From Nostoc sp. B(2019) (GTDB lineage: Bacteria; Cyanobacteriota; Cyanobacteriia; Cyanobacteriales; Nostocaceae), in the NCBI RefSeq assembly GCF_010091925.1, contig NZ_WVID01000018.1:119148-183147 (forward strand): a stretch of 64,000 nt of DNA. The letters are read 5' to 3'. Under the pieces are notes generated by a model. It ran no database searches and was not told the DNA's origin. It saw only the letters and a program-made list of their open reading frames with translations. Positions 17,057-25,695 of this stretch are shown piece by piece (position 1 is the first letter of the stretch; every line of letters begins with the position of its first letter). The position numbers were made by a program, and so were the translations under genes.

Positions 17057-18241
17057 ATGAAAATCCTACAGATTGTCCCCTCAATTTCTCTGATTTATGG
17101 CGGCCCCAGTCAAATGGTATTAGGACTAGCTCCAGCATTAGCACAAGAGGGAGCAGAAGTTACAATTCTCACAACTGATAGTAATGGCGATATTGGTCAA
17201 AAGCCTCTAGATGTTCCCTTAAATCGCCCAATTAAACAAGATGGCTATGAAATAATTTACTTTCGTTGTGCGCCATTTCGTCGCTACAAATTTTCTCTAG
17301 ACTTACTACAGTGGCTAAAACATCATGCTCAGGAGTTTGACTTAGCGCATATTCATGCTCTATTCTCTCCCGTAAGTAGTGCTGCTGCGATCGCATGTCG
17401 TCAACAAAAGCTACCTTATATTTTGCGCCCTCTGGGCACTCTCGATCCAGCTGATTTACGTAAAAAAAAGCAGTTAAAACAGCTTTATGCCGCAATCATA
17501 GAACGTCAAAATTTAGCTGGTGCAGCAGCAATTCATTTTACCAGCAATCAAGAAGCCAAAATCTCACAACGATTTGGAGTATCTACGCCAGATTTGGTGA
17601 TTCCCTTGGGTGTTAAAGAAGGGGAGAGGAGGAGAGGGGGAGAGGGGGAGAATGTCCTGCGTAAGCAATTTGGTATTCCTGCTGAAATCCCTTTGGTGTT
17701 GTTTATGTCACGAATTGACCCGAAAAAGGGGTTAAATCTGTTGATTCCGGCACTAGAAAAGCTGCTATCAATTGGTTATAAGTTTCACTTTGTTTTAGCT
17801 GGGACAAATCCCCAAGATCCAGATTATGAACAAAAAATAATATCTCAGATTCAAAATTCACCATTGCGATCGCACACTACAATCACTGGCTTTGTCACTG
17901 GTGAATTAAAAGTTAGTTTACTACAAGCTGCTGATTTATTCGTATTGCCTTCGTACTATGAAAATTTTGGAATTGCTGTAGCTGAGGCGATGGTTGCAGG
18001 CACACCTGTGGTAATTTCTGATCAAGTGCATATTTGTCAGCAGGTACGTGATAGTGAATCTGGGTGGGTGGGTGCAACAGATGTACAAGTACTGGTAGAG
18101 TTACTGCAAGCAGCTTTGCAAAACCCTGAAGAACGCCAACGACGGGGATTAAATGCCCGACAATATGCATTGCAGCATTTTAGTTGGGATGCGATCGCTC
18201 GTCAAACAATCCAAGCCTACCAGAAAATTCTGACAAATTAA
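17057..18241 (+). CDS. hpsP: Glycosyltransferase family 4, HpsP-like, with a purine-rich in-frame insertion
   Basis: 394 residues. The N-terminal glycine-rich acceptor loop is SLIYGGPSQMVLGLAPALA; the donor domain has LFMSRIDPKKGL (about 217-228), then ITGFVTGELKVSLLQAADLFVLPSYYENFG and VAEAMVAGTPVV (about 320) with the EX7E motif. Between the two domains a Gly/Glu/Arg run, KEGERRRGGEGEN (coded by 17616-17653), is written by a GGGGAGA-type simple repeat like those seen in intergenic DNA here, and looks like an in-frame insertion in the linker. The ATG directly follows a heptamer tract. It closes the polysaccharide block. Confidence 0.75.
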   Translation: MKILQIVPSISLIYGGPSQMVLGLAPALAQEGAEVTILTTDSNGDIGQKPLDVPLNRPIKQDGYEIIYFRCAPFRRYKFSLDLLQWLKHHAQEFDLAHIHALFSPVSSAAAIACRQQKLPYILRPLGTLDPADLRKKKQLKQLYAAIIERQNLAGAAAIHFTSNQEAKISQRFGVSTPDLVIPLGVKEGERRRGGEGENVLRKQFGIPAEIPLVLFMSRIDPKKGLNLLIPALEKLLSIGYKFHFVLAGTNPQDPDYEQKIISQIQNSPLRSHTTITGFVTGELKVSLLQAADLFVLPSYYENFGIAVAEAMVAGTPVVISDQVHICQQVRDSESGWVGATDVQVLVELLQAALQNPEERQRRGLNARQYALQHFSWDAIARQTIQAYQKILTN

Positions 18242-18351
18242 TTCTAACTCAATGCATAGATGAACTTCCAACGCATTGATTTAATGTTGTGCAGTATACT
18301 AATGCCATCTACCCAATTACAACAGTTTAAAATTCGTTTTTGAGGTTCATA

Positions 18352-18377
18352 TCCCAGACTTCTTGAAGAAGTCGGGA
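18352..18377. repeat. Palindromic dispersed repeat GACTTCTTGAAGAAGTC
   Basis: A 17-base perfect palindrome (18357-18373) with TCCC(A) / GGGA outer arms, a frequent Nostoc intergenic hairpin. Its 3' end is only a few bases from the first preserved codons of the NB-ARC remnant. Confidence 0.75.
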
Positions 18378-18384
18378 TTCTTGT

Positions 18385-18789
18385 CTTTACGGAGGAAACC
18401 CGCTATGGCTAAAAATTACTGCCACTATGATTCAAGATTTGTTTGGTGGCAGAGTTTCTGAATTATTTAAATATGACTATCTGGTCTTAAATGAAGATTT
18501 AAAAGATAAATTAAACTTAATATTTTATAGATTATCTTATTTAGAAAAGCAGGTTATTTATGCAATAGCAGAAAATACTGAAGCAGCTTCTCTGTCGGAA
18601 TTAATAGATAAAACGCAGTTAATACACATAGATCTATTTAGTGCTATACAGTCTTTAGTAAGACGCTTTCTAATTGAACAGCATCAAAACAATAACAATG
18701 AAAGGCTGTTTACTCTTCAGCCTTTGGTCAGGCAGTATGTTAATTTCCAAATGGAGTCTACTAAAATTTTGAGCAGCGATGAATTATAG
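18385..18789 (+). pseudogene. Remnant of an NB-ARC (STAND) ATPase gene: GLPL-type motif plus winged-helix region
   Basis: The intact ATG frame (18427-18789, 120 residues) has SYLEKQVIYAIAENTEAASLSELID and IQSLVRRFLIEQ...LFTLQPLVRQYV, which match the winged-helix part that follows the NB-ARC ATPase core in cyanobacterial NB-ARC/WD40 proteins. Reading the same frame upstream of the ATG gives YGGNPLWLKITATMIQDLFGG, i.e. the GNPL-type (GLPL) motif that normally precedes it, before a stop at 18364. The P-loop and the downstream sensor repeats are absent. I therefore read it as a 5'- and 3'-truncated gene. A small functional protein cannot be excluded. Confidence 0.65.
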
Positions 18790-18995
18790 AGAATAATTAA
18801 CCTTCTTTCCATCCCAAATCATCTTTGCTAAAACTACGCAACAGCAAATCCTGTGTAGGGTCGAACATCTGGCTGATGAAATTCTAGAACAATATGCTCA
18901 AGTTTATTGAGAAATAGTCTCATATTTCTATGGCTGATTGATGATGTAAGAATACACCTACGTATCACCACGAAAATGCGGAGAGAGAAAATGTG

Positions 18996-19559
18996 CTAAA
19001 CTTGTAACTCAAATCCGGGTAAAATATTTTCTCCAGAAAGAATCGCTGGCATTTGAATCACTTCTACAGCTTTTCCTATTCGGTAAATCTCCACATTTGC
19101 ATCTTGAGGATTGATCAGCCATCCCAAACGCAAACCATTTTCTATATACTCCTGCATTTTCTGTTGGATAGGTTTGAGTCGGTCTGTCTGTGAACGCAAT
19201 TCAATAGCAAAATCGGGTACAAGTGGCGGAAATTTTTGGCGCTGTTCTGGCGTTAAAGCTTCCCACCTCTCTAATTTGACCCAAGCCGCATCAGGGGAAC
19301 GTTTTGCACCATTTGACAGGATAAAAATAGTTGAAGAACTAAAAACTTTGCCTAATTTAGCTTGACGATTCCAGATTTCTAAATCAGCTATCAGTCCAGC
19401 TTCTTGATTTCCGCTTTCTCCTCCTACTGGTGGCACAATGATTAATTCTCCTGCTGCATTCATTTCCAGGCTTAAATCACGATTGGCAAGACACAATTGA
19501 TAAAATTGTTCATCACTTAAATGAGCGATCGGTTCTAGATTGAGGACAACAGTATTCAT
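18996..19559 (-). CDS. Uma2 (DUF820) family PD-(D/E)XK nuclease-like protein
   Basis: 187 residues. The family pattern is clear: LSDEQFYQLCLANRDLSLEMNAAGELIIVPP at the N-terminus, then RSPDAAWVKLERW (Asp of the active site, about 88-100), FAIELRSQTDRLKPIQQKMQEYIENG (Glu-x-Arg/Lys region, about 126-150), and LGWLINPQDANVEIYR. It lacks the coiled-coil tail of the member at 3971-4663. It is a single gene with no obvious partner. The molecular role of the family is not established. Confidence 0.88.
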   Translation of the reverse strand: MNTVVLNLEPIAHLSDEQFYQLCLANRDLSLEMNAAGELIIVPPVGGESGNQEAGLIADLEIWNRQAKLGKVFSSSTIFILSNGAKRSPDAAWVKLERWEALTPEQRQKFPPLVPDFAIELRSQTDRLKPIQQKMQEYIENGLRLGWLINPQDANVEIYRIGKAVEVIQMPAILSGENILPGFELQV

Positions 19560-19764
19560 TAAACCTTTCCTCGTGCCTTTTTTGATAATATTTCAGTTAC
19601 CTTTAGTTAAAAGTTTAGCAGCAGTAAATTAAGCTCAACGATGTCAAAGTATGATTGACTCGTAAGCTTTAAAGGTATTTTGACTAAAACTGAGGTGTAG
19701 GGTGTAAAAAGTAAGCGTTTGTATCAGAGAAAGCCGACAACTTAAAATTTTGTTTCAAACAGCT

Positions 19765-19791
19765 AAACTCCGATTGGGGAATCGGGGTTTT
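19765..19791 (+). terminator. Short hairpin with T run ahead of the peroxiredoxin gene
   Basis: AAACTCCGATT / AATCGGGGTTTT forms an 11-bp stem (with one G-U type pair) around GGGG, ending in TTTT. No plus-strand gene lies immediately upstream, so it could be a leader attenuator or a relic; it lies about 55 bases ahead of the peroxiredoxin ATG. Confidence 0.45.
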
Positions 19792-19846
19792 ATGTCATGA
19801 TGACAAAGTAGAACACATAAGCCTTTCTAACTACAGGGAATCTCTC

Positions 19847-20485
19847 ATGGCTCTCCGTCTAGGTGATACAGTACCCAACTTTACGCAAGCCTCTACACAC
19901 GGCGACATTGATTTTTACGAATGGGCAGGTGACAGCTGGGTTGTGCTGTTTTCTCACCCCGCTGATTTTACACCTGTTTGCACTACAGAACTAGGCACAG
20001 TTGCCAAGCTGAAACCAGAATTTGACAAGCGCAACGTCAAAGCGATCGCACTCAGTGTTGATGATGTAGAATCCCACAAAGGATGGGTGGGAGATATCGA
20101 AGAAACTCAAAGCACCACCCTCAACTACCCAATTTTGGCAGACGCAGATCGTAAGGTTTCTGACCTTTACGATATGATTCACCCCAATGCTAATGCAGCT
20201 GTGACAGTGCGATCGGTTTTTGTTATTGACCCCAATAAGAAACTGCGTCTGAGTTTCACATACCCTCCTAGCACTGGACGCAACTTTGATGAACTATTGC
20301 GAGTAATTGATTCTCTGCAATTGACTGATAATTACAGCGTGGCTACACCAGCTGACTGGAAAGACGGCGAGGATGTCGTAATTGTCCCCTCACTCAAAGA
20401 TCCAGAAGTACTCAAACAAAAATTCCCCAAAGGCTACGAGGAAATTAAACCCTATCTGCGGATGACTCCTCAGCCTAACAAGTAA
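19847..20485 (+). CDS. 1-Cys peroxiredoxin (Prx6 type)
   Basis: Reduces H2O2 and organic hydroperoxides. 212 residues; the active-site loop is HPADFTPVCTTELG with the peroxidatic Cys45. The partner Arg is in the TVRSVFVIDP strand (about 121-130), and the long C-terminal domain ending DPEVLKQKFPKGYEEIKPYLRMT is the hallmark of the Prx6/1-Cys subgroup. No second resolving Cys is visible. Such enzymes are cytosolic antioxidants in heterocystous cyanobacteria. A monocistronic arrangement is suggested by the hairpins on either side. Confidence 0.93.
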   Translation: MALRLGDTVPNFTQASTHGDIDFYEWAGDSWVVLFSHPADFTPVCTTELGTVAKLKPEFDKRNVKAIALSVDDVESHKGWVGDIEETQSTTLNYPILADADRKVSDLYDMIHPNANAAVTVRSVFVIDPNKKLRLSFTYPPSTGRNFDELLRVIDSLQLTDNYSVATPADWKDGEDVVIVPSLKDPEVLKQKFPKGYEEIKPYLRMTPQPNK

Positions 20486-20508
20486 ATCTGAAAATGATTT
20501 ATTGCATT

Positions 20509-20550
20509 AGACGCAAAGACGCCATGTAACTTGGCGTTTTTGCGTCTTTA
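20509..20550 (+). terminator. Strong hairpin terminator after the peroxiredoxin gene
   Basis: AGACGCAAAGACGCCA (20509-20524) pairs with TGGCGTTTTTGCGTCT (20532-20547), 16 bp with one mismatch and a 7-base loop, followed by TTA. It lies about 25 bases past the stop. Confidence 0.75.
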
Positions 20551-20628
20551 GTATAAGAATAATGAAAAAGTCAAAGTAGCAATATTCCTTTATCTTGGTT
20601 TTAGCACCCTCAAAACCAGATCTAAACC

Positions 20629-21702
20629 ATGAAAAAGCTGATCAATAAGCCAGAAGACTTTGTGCGAGAAAGTCTAGAAGGTATGGCGGCGGCTCATGCC
20701 GATTTAATTAAGGTAAACTATGACCCTACCTTTGTCTACCGAGCCACTGCACCTATACCAGGAAAAGTAGCAATTATTTCTGGTGGTGGTAGCGGTCACG
20801 AACCGATGCACGTTGGTTTTGTAGGTAAAGGAATGCTTGATGCTGCTTGTCCTGGCGAAGTTTTCACCTCACCCACACCTGACCAAATGCTGGAAGCAGC
20901 CAAGCAGGTAGATGGTGGGGCTGGTATCCTTTATATCGTCAAAAATTATAGCGGCGATATCATGAACTTTGAGATGGCAACAGAGTTAGCCCGTGCTGAA
21001 GGTAACAGAGTTCTAAATATTTTAATTGATGATGATGTGGCAGTGAAAGACAGCCTGTATACACAAGGACGCCGGGGTGTAGGAACAACGATATTGGCGG
21101 AAAAGATTTGTGGTGCAGCGGCGGAGCAAGGGTATGATTTAACACAAATAGCAGATTTATGCCGTCGAGTGAATCTGCATGGACGGAGTATGGGAATTGC
21201 CTTGACCTCATGTACAGTACCCGCGAAAGGTACACCGACATTTGAATTGAGCGATCGCGAAATCGAATTAGGTATCGGTATTCACGGTGAACCAGGCAGA
21301 CAGCGTACAGAAATGAAATCAGTAGATGAAATTACAGAGATTTTGACGCGCTCAATAATTGAGGATGCAGCCTACAGCCGCACAGTGCGCGAGTGGGATG
21401 AGGACAAAGGAGAATGGCTAGATGTGGAACTAATCAATCCACCATTGCAAAAAGGCGATCGCCTGCTAGCTTTTGTCAACAGTATGGGTGGAACTCCCTT
21501 TTCTGAACTGTATATTGTCTACCGCAAACTAGCCGAAATCTGCGAACAGCAAGGATTGCAAATTGTCCGAAACTTGATTGGGCCTTATATTACATCTCTG
21601 GAAATGCAAGGTTGCTCGATTACCCTGCTGAGGTTGGATGATGAGATGATTAGGCTGTGGGATGCACCAGTAAAAACGCCGAGTTGGCACTGGGGGGCTT
21701 AA
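20629..21702 (+). CDS. dhaK: Dihydroxyacetone kinase subunit DhaK
   Basis: Binds dihydroxyacetone covalently for phosphorylation by DhaL. 357 residues. The substrate-binding Gly-rich loop is [29 protein letters not shown] (about 48-76) and the hemiaminal-forming His is His219 in IGIHGEPG. The order [21 protein letters not shown] near the C-terminus fits the family. It is followed one base later by dhaL, a typical operon. No DhaM/PTS subunit or dhaR regulator is present in the window. Confidence 0.95.
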   Translation: MKKLINKPEDFVRESLEGMAAAHADLIKVNYDPTFVYRATAPIPGKVAIISGGGSGHEPMHVGFVGKGMLDAACPGEVFTSPTPDQMLEAAKQVDGGAGILYIVKNYSGDIMNFEMATELARAEGNRVLNILIDDDVAVKDSLYTQGRRGVGTTILAEKICGAAAEQGYDLTQIADLCRRVNLHGRSMGIALTSCTVPAKGTPTFELSDREIELGIGIHGEPGRQRTEMKSVDEITEILTRSIIEDAAYSRTVREWDEDKGEWLDVELINPPLQKGDRLLAFVNSMGGTPFSELYIVYRKLAEICEQQGLQIVRNLIGPYITSLEMQGCSITLLRLDDEMIRLWDAPVKTPSWHWGA

Positions 21703-21703
21703 T

Positions 21704-22330
21704 ATGGTGAATCAAGCGCAGATATTAAAATGGTTGCAAGCTTTTGCAAACGAGATCGAGCAGAATAAAGAATATTTGACAGAATTAGATGCTGCGATCG
21801 GGGATGCTGATCATGGGATTAATATGGATCGCGGCTTTAAAAAGGTGAGCAGTCAGTTACCGAGTCTTGCAGATCAGGACATCAGCAGCATTTTGAAAAC
21901 AGTCAGCATGACTTTGATTTCTTCTATTGGTGGTGCTAGTGGCCCTCTCTATGGCACTTGGTTTTTGCGTGCAAGTACAGCAGTAGCGGGTAAACAAGAA
22001 TTGACAGAGCAGGACGTGCTAAAACTACTCCAAGCTGGATTAGAGGGTGTGCTAGGGCGTGGCAAAGCCCAACTGGGAGACAAAACAATGGTGGATGTAC
22101 TATCTCCATCTGTGGTGGCTTTTGAGCAAGCTATAGGAGAGGGTAAGAAGACACTAGAAGCTTTGAATACGGCTGTAGTAGCCGCTGAACAAGGGTTGCA
22201 TAATACCACGCCAATGCTAGCAAAGAAGGGACGAGCCAGCTATCTTGGCGATCGCAGTATCGGACATCAAGACCCAGGAGGGACTTCTGCTTATTTGATG
22301 TTAAAGAGTTTTTTGGGAGCAATTGAGTAG
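21704..22330 (+). CDS. dhaL: Dihydroxyacetone kinase nucleotide-binding subunit DhaL
   Basis: 208 residues. The ADP/Mg-binding motif AAIGDADHGINMDRGF (about 30-45) holds the conserved Asp residues (34, 36) and His37; GGASGPLYGTWFLRAS (about 79-94), GDKTMVDVLSP (about 125) and the ending SIGHQDPGGTSAYLMLKSFL complete the family signature. In bacteria DhaL either keeps ADP bound and is rephosphorylated by DhaM, or uses other donors; here no dhaM is adjacent, so the phosphate donor is unknown. Starts one base after dhaK. Confidence 0.95.
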   Translation: MVNQAQILKWLQAFANEIEQNKEYLTELDAAIGDADHGINMDRGFKKVSSQLPSLADQDISSILKTVSMTLISSIGGASGPLYGTWFLRASTAVAGKQELTEQDVLKLLQAGLEGVLGRGKAQLGDKTMVDVLSPSVVAFEQAIGEGKKTLEALNTAVVAAEQGLHNTTPMLAKKGRASYLGDRSIGHQDPGGTSAYLMLKSFLGAIE

Positions 22331-22345
22331 GGGCATAACATTATT

Positions 22346-22400
22346 CACAGATATCAACTTAAGCTTAGAGACTGGCTTTAAGTTTAAGTTGATATCTGTG
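22346..22400 (+). terminator. 17-bp perfect hairpin after dhaKL
   Basis: CACAGATATCAACTTAA (22346-22362) is perfectly complementary to TTAAGTTGATATCTGTG (22384-22400), with a 21-base loop. It starts 15 bases past the dhaL stop and is the likely operon terminator, though it lacks a long T run. Confidence 0.65.
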
Positions 22401-22535
22401 GGTAGAACTTGGAAATGAAAAACGAGAATAGGTACATAGCCGAATATGATATTACCTATTATCAATAAATGTTTAAATAATGTGGTTAACCAACGATAAG
22501 TAGGCAGACGTAATTAAATGTAAGATAAAACTTTT

Positions 22536-22622
22536 GTTCGTAGTGTTCGTGTAGCGTCTCGCAGAGAGCGATTTATCGCTCTACATTAAGGTTTTTAAGG
22601 GCTAAAGCCGCTTACTACGAAC
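22536..22622. repeat. Composite repeat bounded by GTTCGTAGT / ACTACGAAC
   Basis: The 9-base arms are inverted copies (22536-22544 and 22614-22622). Inside lie a GTTCGTGTAGCGTCTCGCAGAGAG unit, a GAGCGATTTATCGCTC hairpin and GGGCTAAAGCCGC. A sister element at 34904-34961 has similar ends but different inner hairpins, so the inner part appears exchangeable. Confidence 0.65.
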
Positions 22623-22626
22623 TTTG

Positions 22627-22883
22627 ATAGGACTTACGCAGGAATTAGAGAATAACGAACCGCAGAGGCGCAGCGAAAAGTTCTGTTCGCGTAGCGTCTC
22701 CGTCAGGAGAAGGAGGGTTAGCCCGACCTAGGAACGCCACTTGCTACAAGCCGGGAAACCCGTCCAACGCAGTGGCTCAACTTTTCAAGACAGAGAGCAC
22801 GGAGAGAAGTCTGAGCGGAGGCTTCCTCCGATCAGAACTTCGGGAGAAATGAGAGTTTGAGAGATATTTTGCGTAAGTCCTAT
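22627..22883. mobile_element. MITE-like element, 257 bp, 14-bp terminal inverted repeats, with nested small repeats
   Basis: ATAGGACTTACGCA at the left end (22627-22640) is the exact inverse of TGCGTAAGTCCTAT at the right end (22870-22883). The core after the left end reads ..ACGAACCGCAGAGGCGCAG.., like the shorter copy at 30602-30692. At least three other dispersed repeats lie inside: a GTTCGCGTAGCGTCTCCG unit, an ACAAGCCGGGAAACCCG unit, and a TCTGAGCGGAGGCTTCCTCC unit. No transposase is encoded, so mobility would need a parent element elsewhere. Confidence 0.75.
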
Positions 22884-22909
22884 TTGATTTCATGAAACCC
22901 TTCTACTTA

Positions 22910-24865
22910 TTACAACCCATTTTTAGGGTTTTCTCTGTTATCAGGACTTTCTGGAGTTAAAAATTTATCAGTATTAAAAAATCCTTGTTGAGGATTATCG
23001 GATTTAGGTAGTTCTTGTTGAGTATTATCCTGATTATCTTTATTGTCTATTTTAGGTAGTGCCTGTTTTACAAGATTTTCGCCTGCTTGTCTAAACATTG
23101 GTTCTAATTTATTTCGCCAGTATTGAGTATTAGGTAACTTTTCTGGATGGTTTTTATAATCCAAGACTTTATCCCATTGGCCGTCTTCCAGCGCTTTGTT
23201 GATATCATTAGATAAAGCTTCAGCCTTAGCCCAATCTTCTTGCCACTGAGCAATCATTTTACTCGTTTCTTTGATACTAGAAACCGTATTTGCCGGAATA
23301 GATCGCAGAAGTGCGATCGCACCTTGCAAGTCTCCAGATTCATACTTCTGTCTTGCTTGTTCTATAATCTTGGTACTGTTAGTACTAGGCTCTGATTTAT
23401 CTGATGTCTCAGAATCAGAAGTTGACCTGTCCGATTTTTCTGGTAATGGCGTTGCGACATCACGAGATTTTGGTCTTGGCTTGGGAATTGGTCGAGTAGC
23501 AATCAGAGTATTATCATCTACTGTCTTAATTGCCATGCCTTTGTCGCGTAGACAAGAAACCCATTGGTCATTATTAGCTATTACATCCGAGTGCGCCCAA
23601 GCTAAACGACCAGAATTAAGTTTAACTTCTATCCATCCGCGTTTAGTCCGCTTGCCAGTAACCTCAAACTTGGCGTCTTTAGCAACAGTTCGCACAATAT
23701 TATCAGAATTTATCGAACTAGGTTCAGAACGAATATTAGAATTTTCTACAACAACAGCCAAGCAATTGTTTGCTAGAGCAGTATCATCACCTGTAAAATT
23801 AGCAGCTAAGTTTTTCACATTTGGATACACATTTGCTACCAAAGCCGCTGCACCACCTGCCAAAAATATACCAATTAATAGCGGCCATGGGTCGGGCGAA
23901 TCTTTGCGAGCAGGTTTAGCGGGTGCAGGATTTGCTGGTGCAACTGCGACAGTTTGCTGACGAGATACTTGAGGTAAAGATTTGGTTTCTTGATAACTGT
24001 AATTTGTTGCGGATGCTTGAGGTATGGAAAGTGCAGGCACAGGATTAATCGCGTCTTGACATGCTTGCAGTGCTTCCGTTGCGTTTTGGTAGCGGTCTTT
24101 GAAGTGATAACGCACCATCTTGTTTAAGACTGCTGCCAAACGGTAGTTTACAGGTACTAAATGCTGCCAGAGGATTTCACCCGTCTCAGGGTCTTCTTGC
24201 AATTCTGTTGGCGATAATCCTGTTAGTGCTTGAATAGCGATGATACCAAGAGAATAGATATCACTGTTGGGGCGGGGTTTGCCTTGCCCTTGCTCCGTAG
24301 GCATATAGCCAGGAGTGCCAATAACTACTGTAGCAGTAGCTTGTCCACCAGCTGCGACTATTGATGTACGCAGTTGCTTCACTGCGCCAAAGTCTACTAA
24401 AACTAATTTCTGATCAGAGGCGCGACGGATGATATTATCTGGTTTAATGTCGCGGTGGATCACGCCTTGGCGGTGGACAAAATCTAGAATGCCCAGAACT
24501 TCCTGTAACAGTTCAATTACTTGGCTTTCACTCCAGCGCTTACCAGGTATGAGTTCCTCAGTTAAAGTATGCCCTTCAACATATTCTTGGACTAAATAGA
24601 ATTCTTGGTTTTCGTCAAAGTAAGCCAGCAGCCTGGGTATCCGGTCATGGTTCCCCAGATGTTCTAAGGATTCGGCTTCACTGTTGAACAGACGCTTAGC
24701 AGTTTCAAAAACTCTGGGGTCGGAACTTGCGGGTTTAAGATGCTTGACAACACAGATAGGATTACCCGGTCGCCTGGTATCTTGGGCAATGTAGGTTTGA
24801 CCAAATCCTCCCGTCGCCAGGACTCGAATTACTTGGTAACGATGGTCTAGTAGCTTGCCTATCAT
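22910..24865 (-). CDS. Membrane-anchored Ser/Thr protein kinase with extracytoplasmic SH3b domain
   Basis: 651 residues. The N-terminal Hanks kinase has LATGGFGQTY (16-25), ATP-lysine Lys41, catalytic HRDIKPDN (137-144), DFG (158-160) and APE-type GTPGYMPTEQ. A Pro/Ala-rich linker leads to a single membrane helix (about 327-346). Outside lies an SH3b domain (about 367-432, with SNIRSEPS and GWIEVKLNSGRLAWAH), then a Ser/Glu-rich linker and a helical C-terminal region. This is a typical cyanobacterial PknB-like sensor kinase; the signal is unknown. Its 3' end lies close to the MITE-like element. It is divergent from the gene at 25031. Confidence 0.92.
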   Translation of the reverse strand: MIGKLLDHRYQVIRVLATGGFGQTYIAQDTRRPGNPICVVKHLKPASSDPRVFETAKRLFNSEAESLEHLGNHDRIPRLLAYFDENQEFYLVQEYVEGHTLTEELIPGKRWSESQVIELLQEVLGILDFVHRQGVIHRDIKPDNIIRRASDQKLVLVDFGAVKQLRTSIVAAGGQATATVVIGTPGYMPTEQGQGKPRPNSDIYSLGIIAIQALTGLSPTELQEDPETGEILWQHLVPVNYRLAAVLNKMVRYHFKDRYQNATEALQACQDAINPVPALSIPQASATNYSYQETKSLPQVSRQQTVAVAPANPAPAKPARKDSPDPWPLLIGIFLAGGAAALVANVYPNVKNLAANFTGDDTALANNCLAVVVENSNIRSEPSSINSDNIVRTVAKDAKFEVTGKRTKRGWIEVKLNSGRLAWAHSDVIANNDQWVSCLRDKGMAIKTVDDNTLIATRPIPKPRPKSRDVATPLPEKSDRSTSDSETSDKSEPSTNSTKIIEQARQKYESGDLQGAIALLRSIPANTVSSIKETSKMIAQWQEDWAKAEALSNDINKALEDGQWDKVLDYKNHPEKLPNTQYWRNKLEPMFRQAGENLVKQALPKIDNKDNQDNTQQELPKSDNPQQGFFNTDKFLTPESPDNRENPKNGL

Positions 24866-25030
24866 ACTTCCTCTCCCCAGAGTTATTACCTAATTTTCCA
24901 GCTGGTAATAAATATCTCCAAATTTTCTTCAATGAAATCCGCTATCTTGAGAAAAGATTTAGATTAAAAACGCAGCTTTTTAATAAACGCAGACTATTTA
25001 TTTTTCTTTTAGTGCCCCTGTTTATTACCA

Positions 25031-25519
25031 ATGCCACCCAGAATCACAAACCCAGTTGCATGGCAGCAGGCTGAAATCCTCATGCAACCTGCTTTCATTC
25101 GCGTTGTCGATAATCTTCGCAAGCTGCTTGATGCATCTAACTGGACGGGAACCTACCATGATGTACTGATTTGGCCGCCTAACACCACTGATGAGCTAAA
25201 AGCATTGGTGACTCGTCTGTTGCAAGAGATGGAAACTGCAACACCAGAAGAAGCAGAAAACATCAAAGAGACTCTTGCTCGTCTGCCAATGCCCCATCCA
25301 GGATATCATCTACGTTTGCAGCGTCAAGGGCAAGAGGTCAGTATCGATTTGTGGGAACTGTGTTATCAAATGTGTTTTCTTGAGTATGACCCGGATAATG
25401 AAGCAGTTAATATCGATACTAGTTTAATGGATGAGTTTGGTGAAGTGGATTGGCAGCGTTTGGATGCTAAGGCTAAGGAGTTAGTTGAGCAGGCATTTGC
25501 AAGTTTACCAGAGAGTTAA
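25031..25519 (+). CDS. Conserved soluble protein of unknown function
   Basis: 162 residues, no membrane segment. Recognisable features are an N-terminal MPPRITNPVAWQQAEILMQPAFIRVVDN helix, a Trp-containing HDVLIWPPNTTDELKA segment, an acidic helix with ATPEEAENIKETLARLP, a PHPGYHLRL strand, and a FLEYDPDNEAV stretch. The composition is that of a genuine protein. I do not recognise a named family. It is divergent from the Ser/Thr kinase, so a shared control region (24866-25030) is possible. Confidence 0.65.
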   Translation: MPPRITNPVAWQQAEILMQPAFIRVVDNLRKLLDASNWTGTYHDVLIWPPNTTDELKALVTRLLQEMETATPEEAENIKETLARLPMPHPGYHLRLQRQGQEVSIDLWELCYQMCFLEYDPDNEAVNIDTSLMDEFGEVDWQRLDAKAKELVEQAFASLPES

Positions 25520-25695
25520 TAAGTGCTGATTGCTGGGTTTAAGAGTATACAGCAATGTCCACAGAGCTAAAGGCGATCGCCTCTCATCCTCTAATCAAAA
25601 AACCTTCTAGCGACTCACATCAAATCTGAAAATATTGCGACGAAGGTTAGTCAAAAGATGATGAAAGATTAGAAAGAGCAATTAATCCAAGCTAT

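Noticed and set aside
18834..18909. Short frame reading QQQILCRVEHLADEILEQYAQVY after the NB-ARC remnant
   Set aside because: Faint resemblance to restriction specificity-subunit helices, but only about 25 residues and no start; not enough to call.
23271..23960. 229-residue plus-strand frame opposite the Ser/Thr kinase
   Set aside because: Antisense to conserved kinase and SH3b coding sequence; no independent features.
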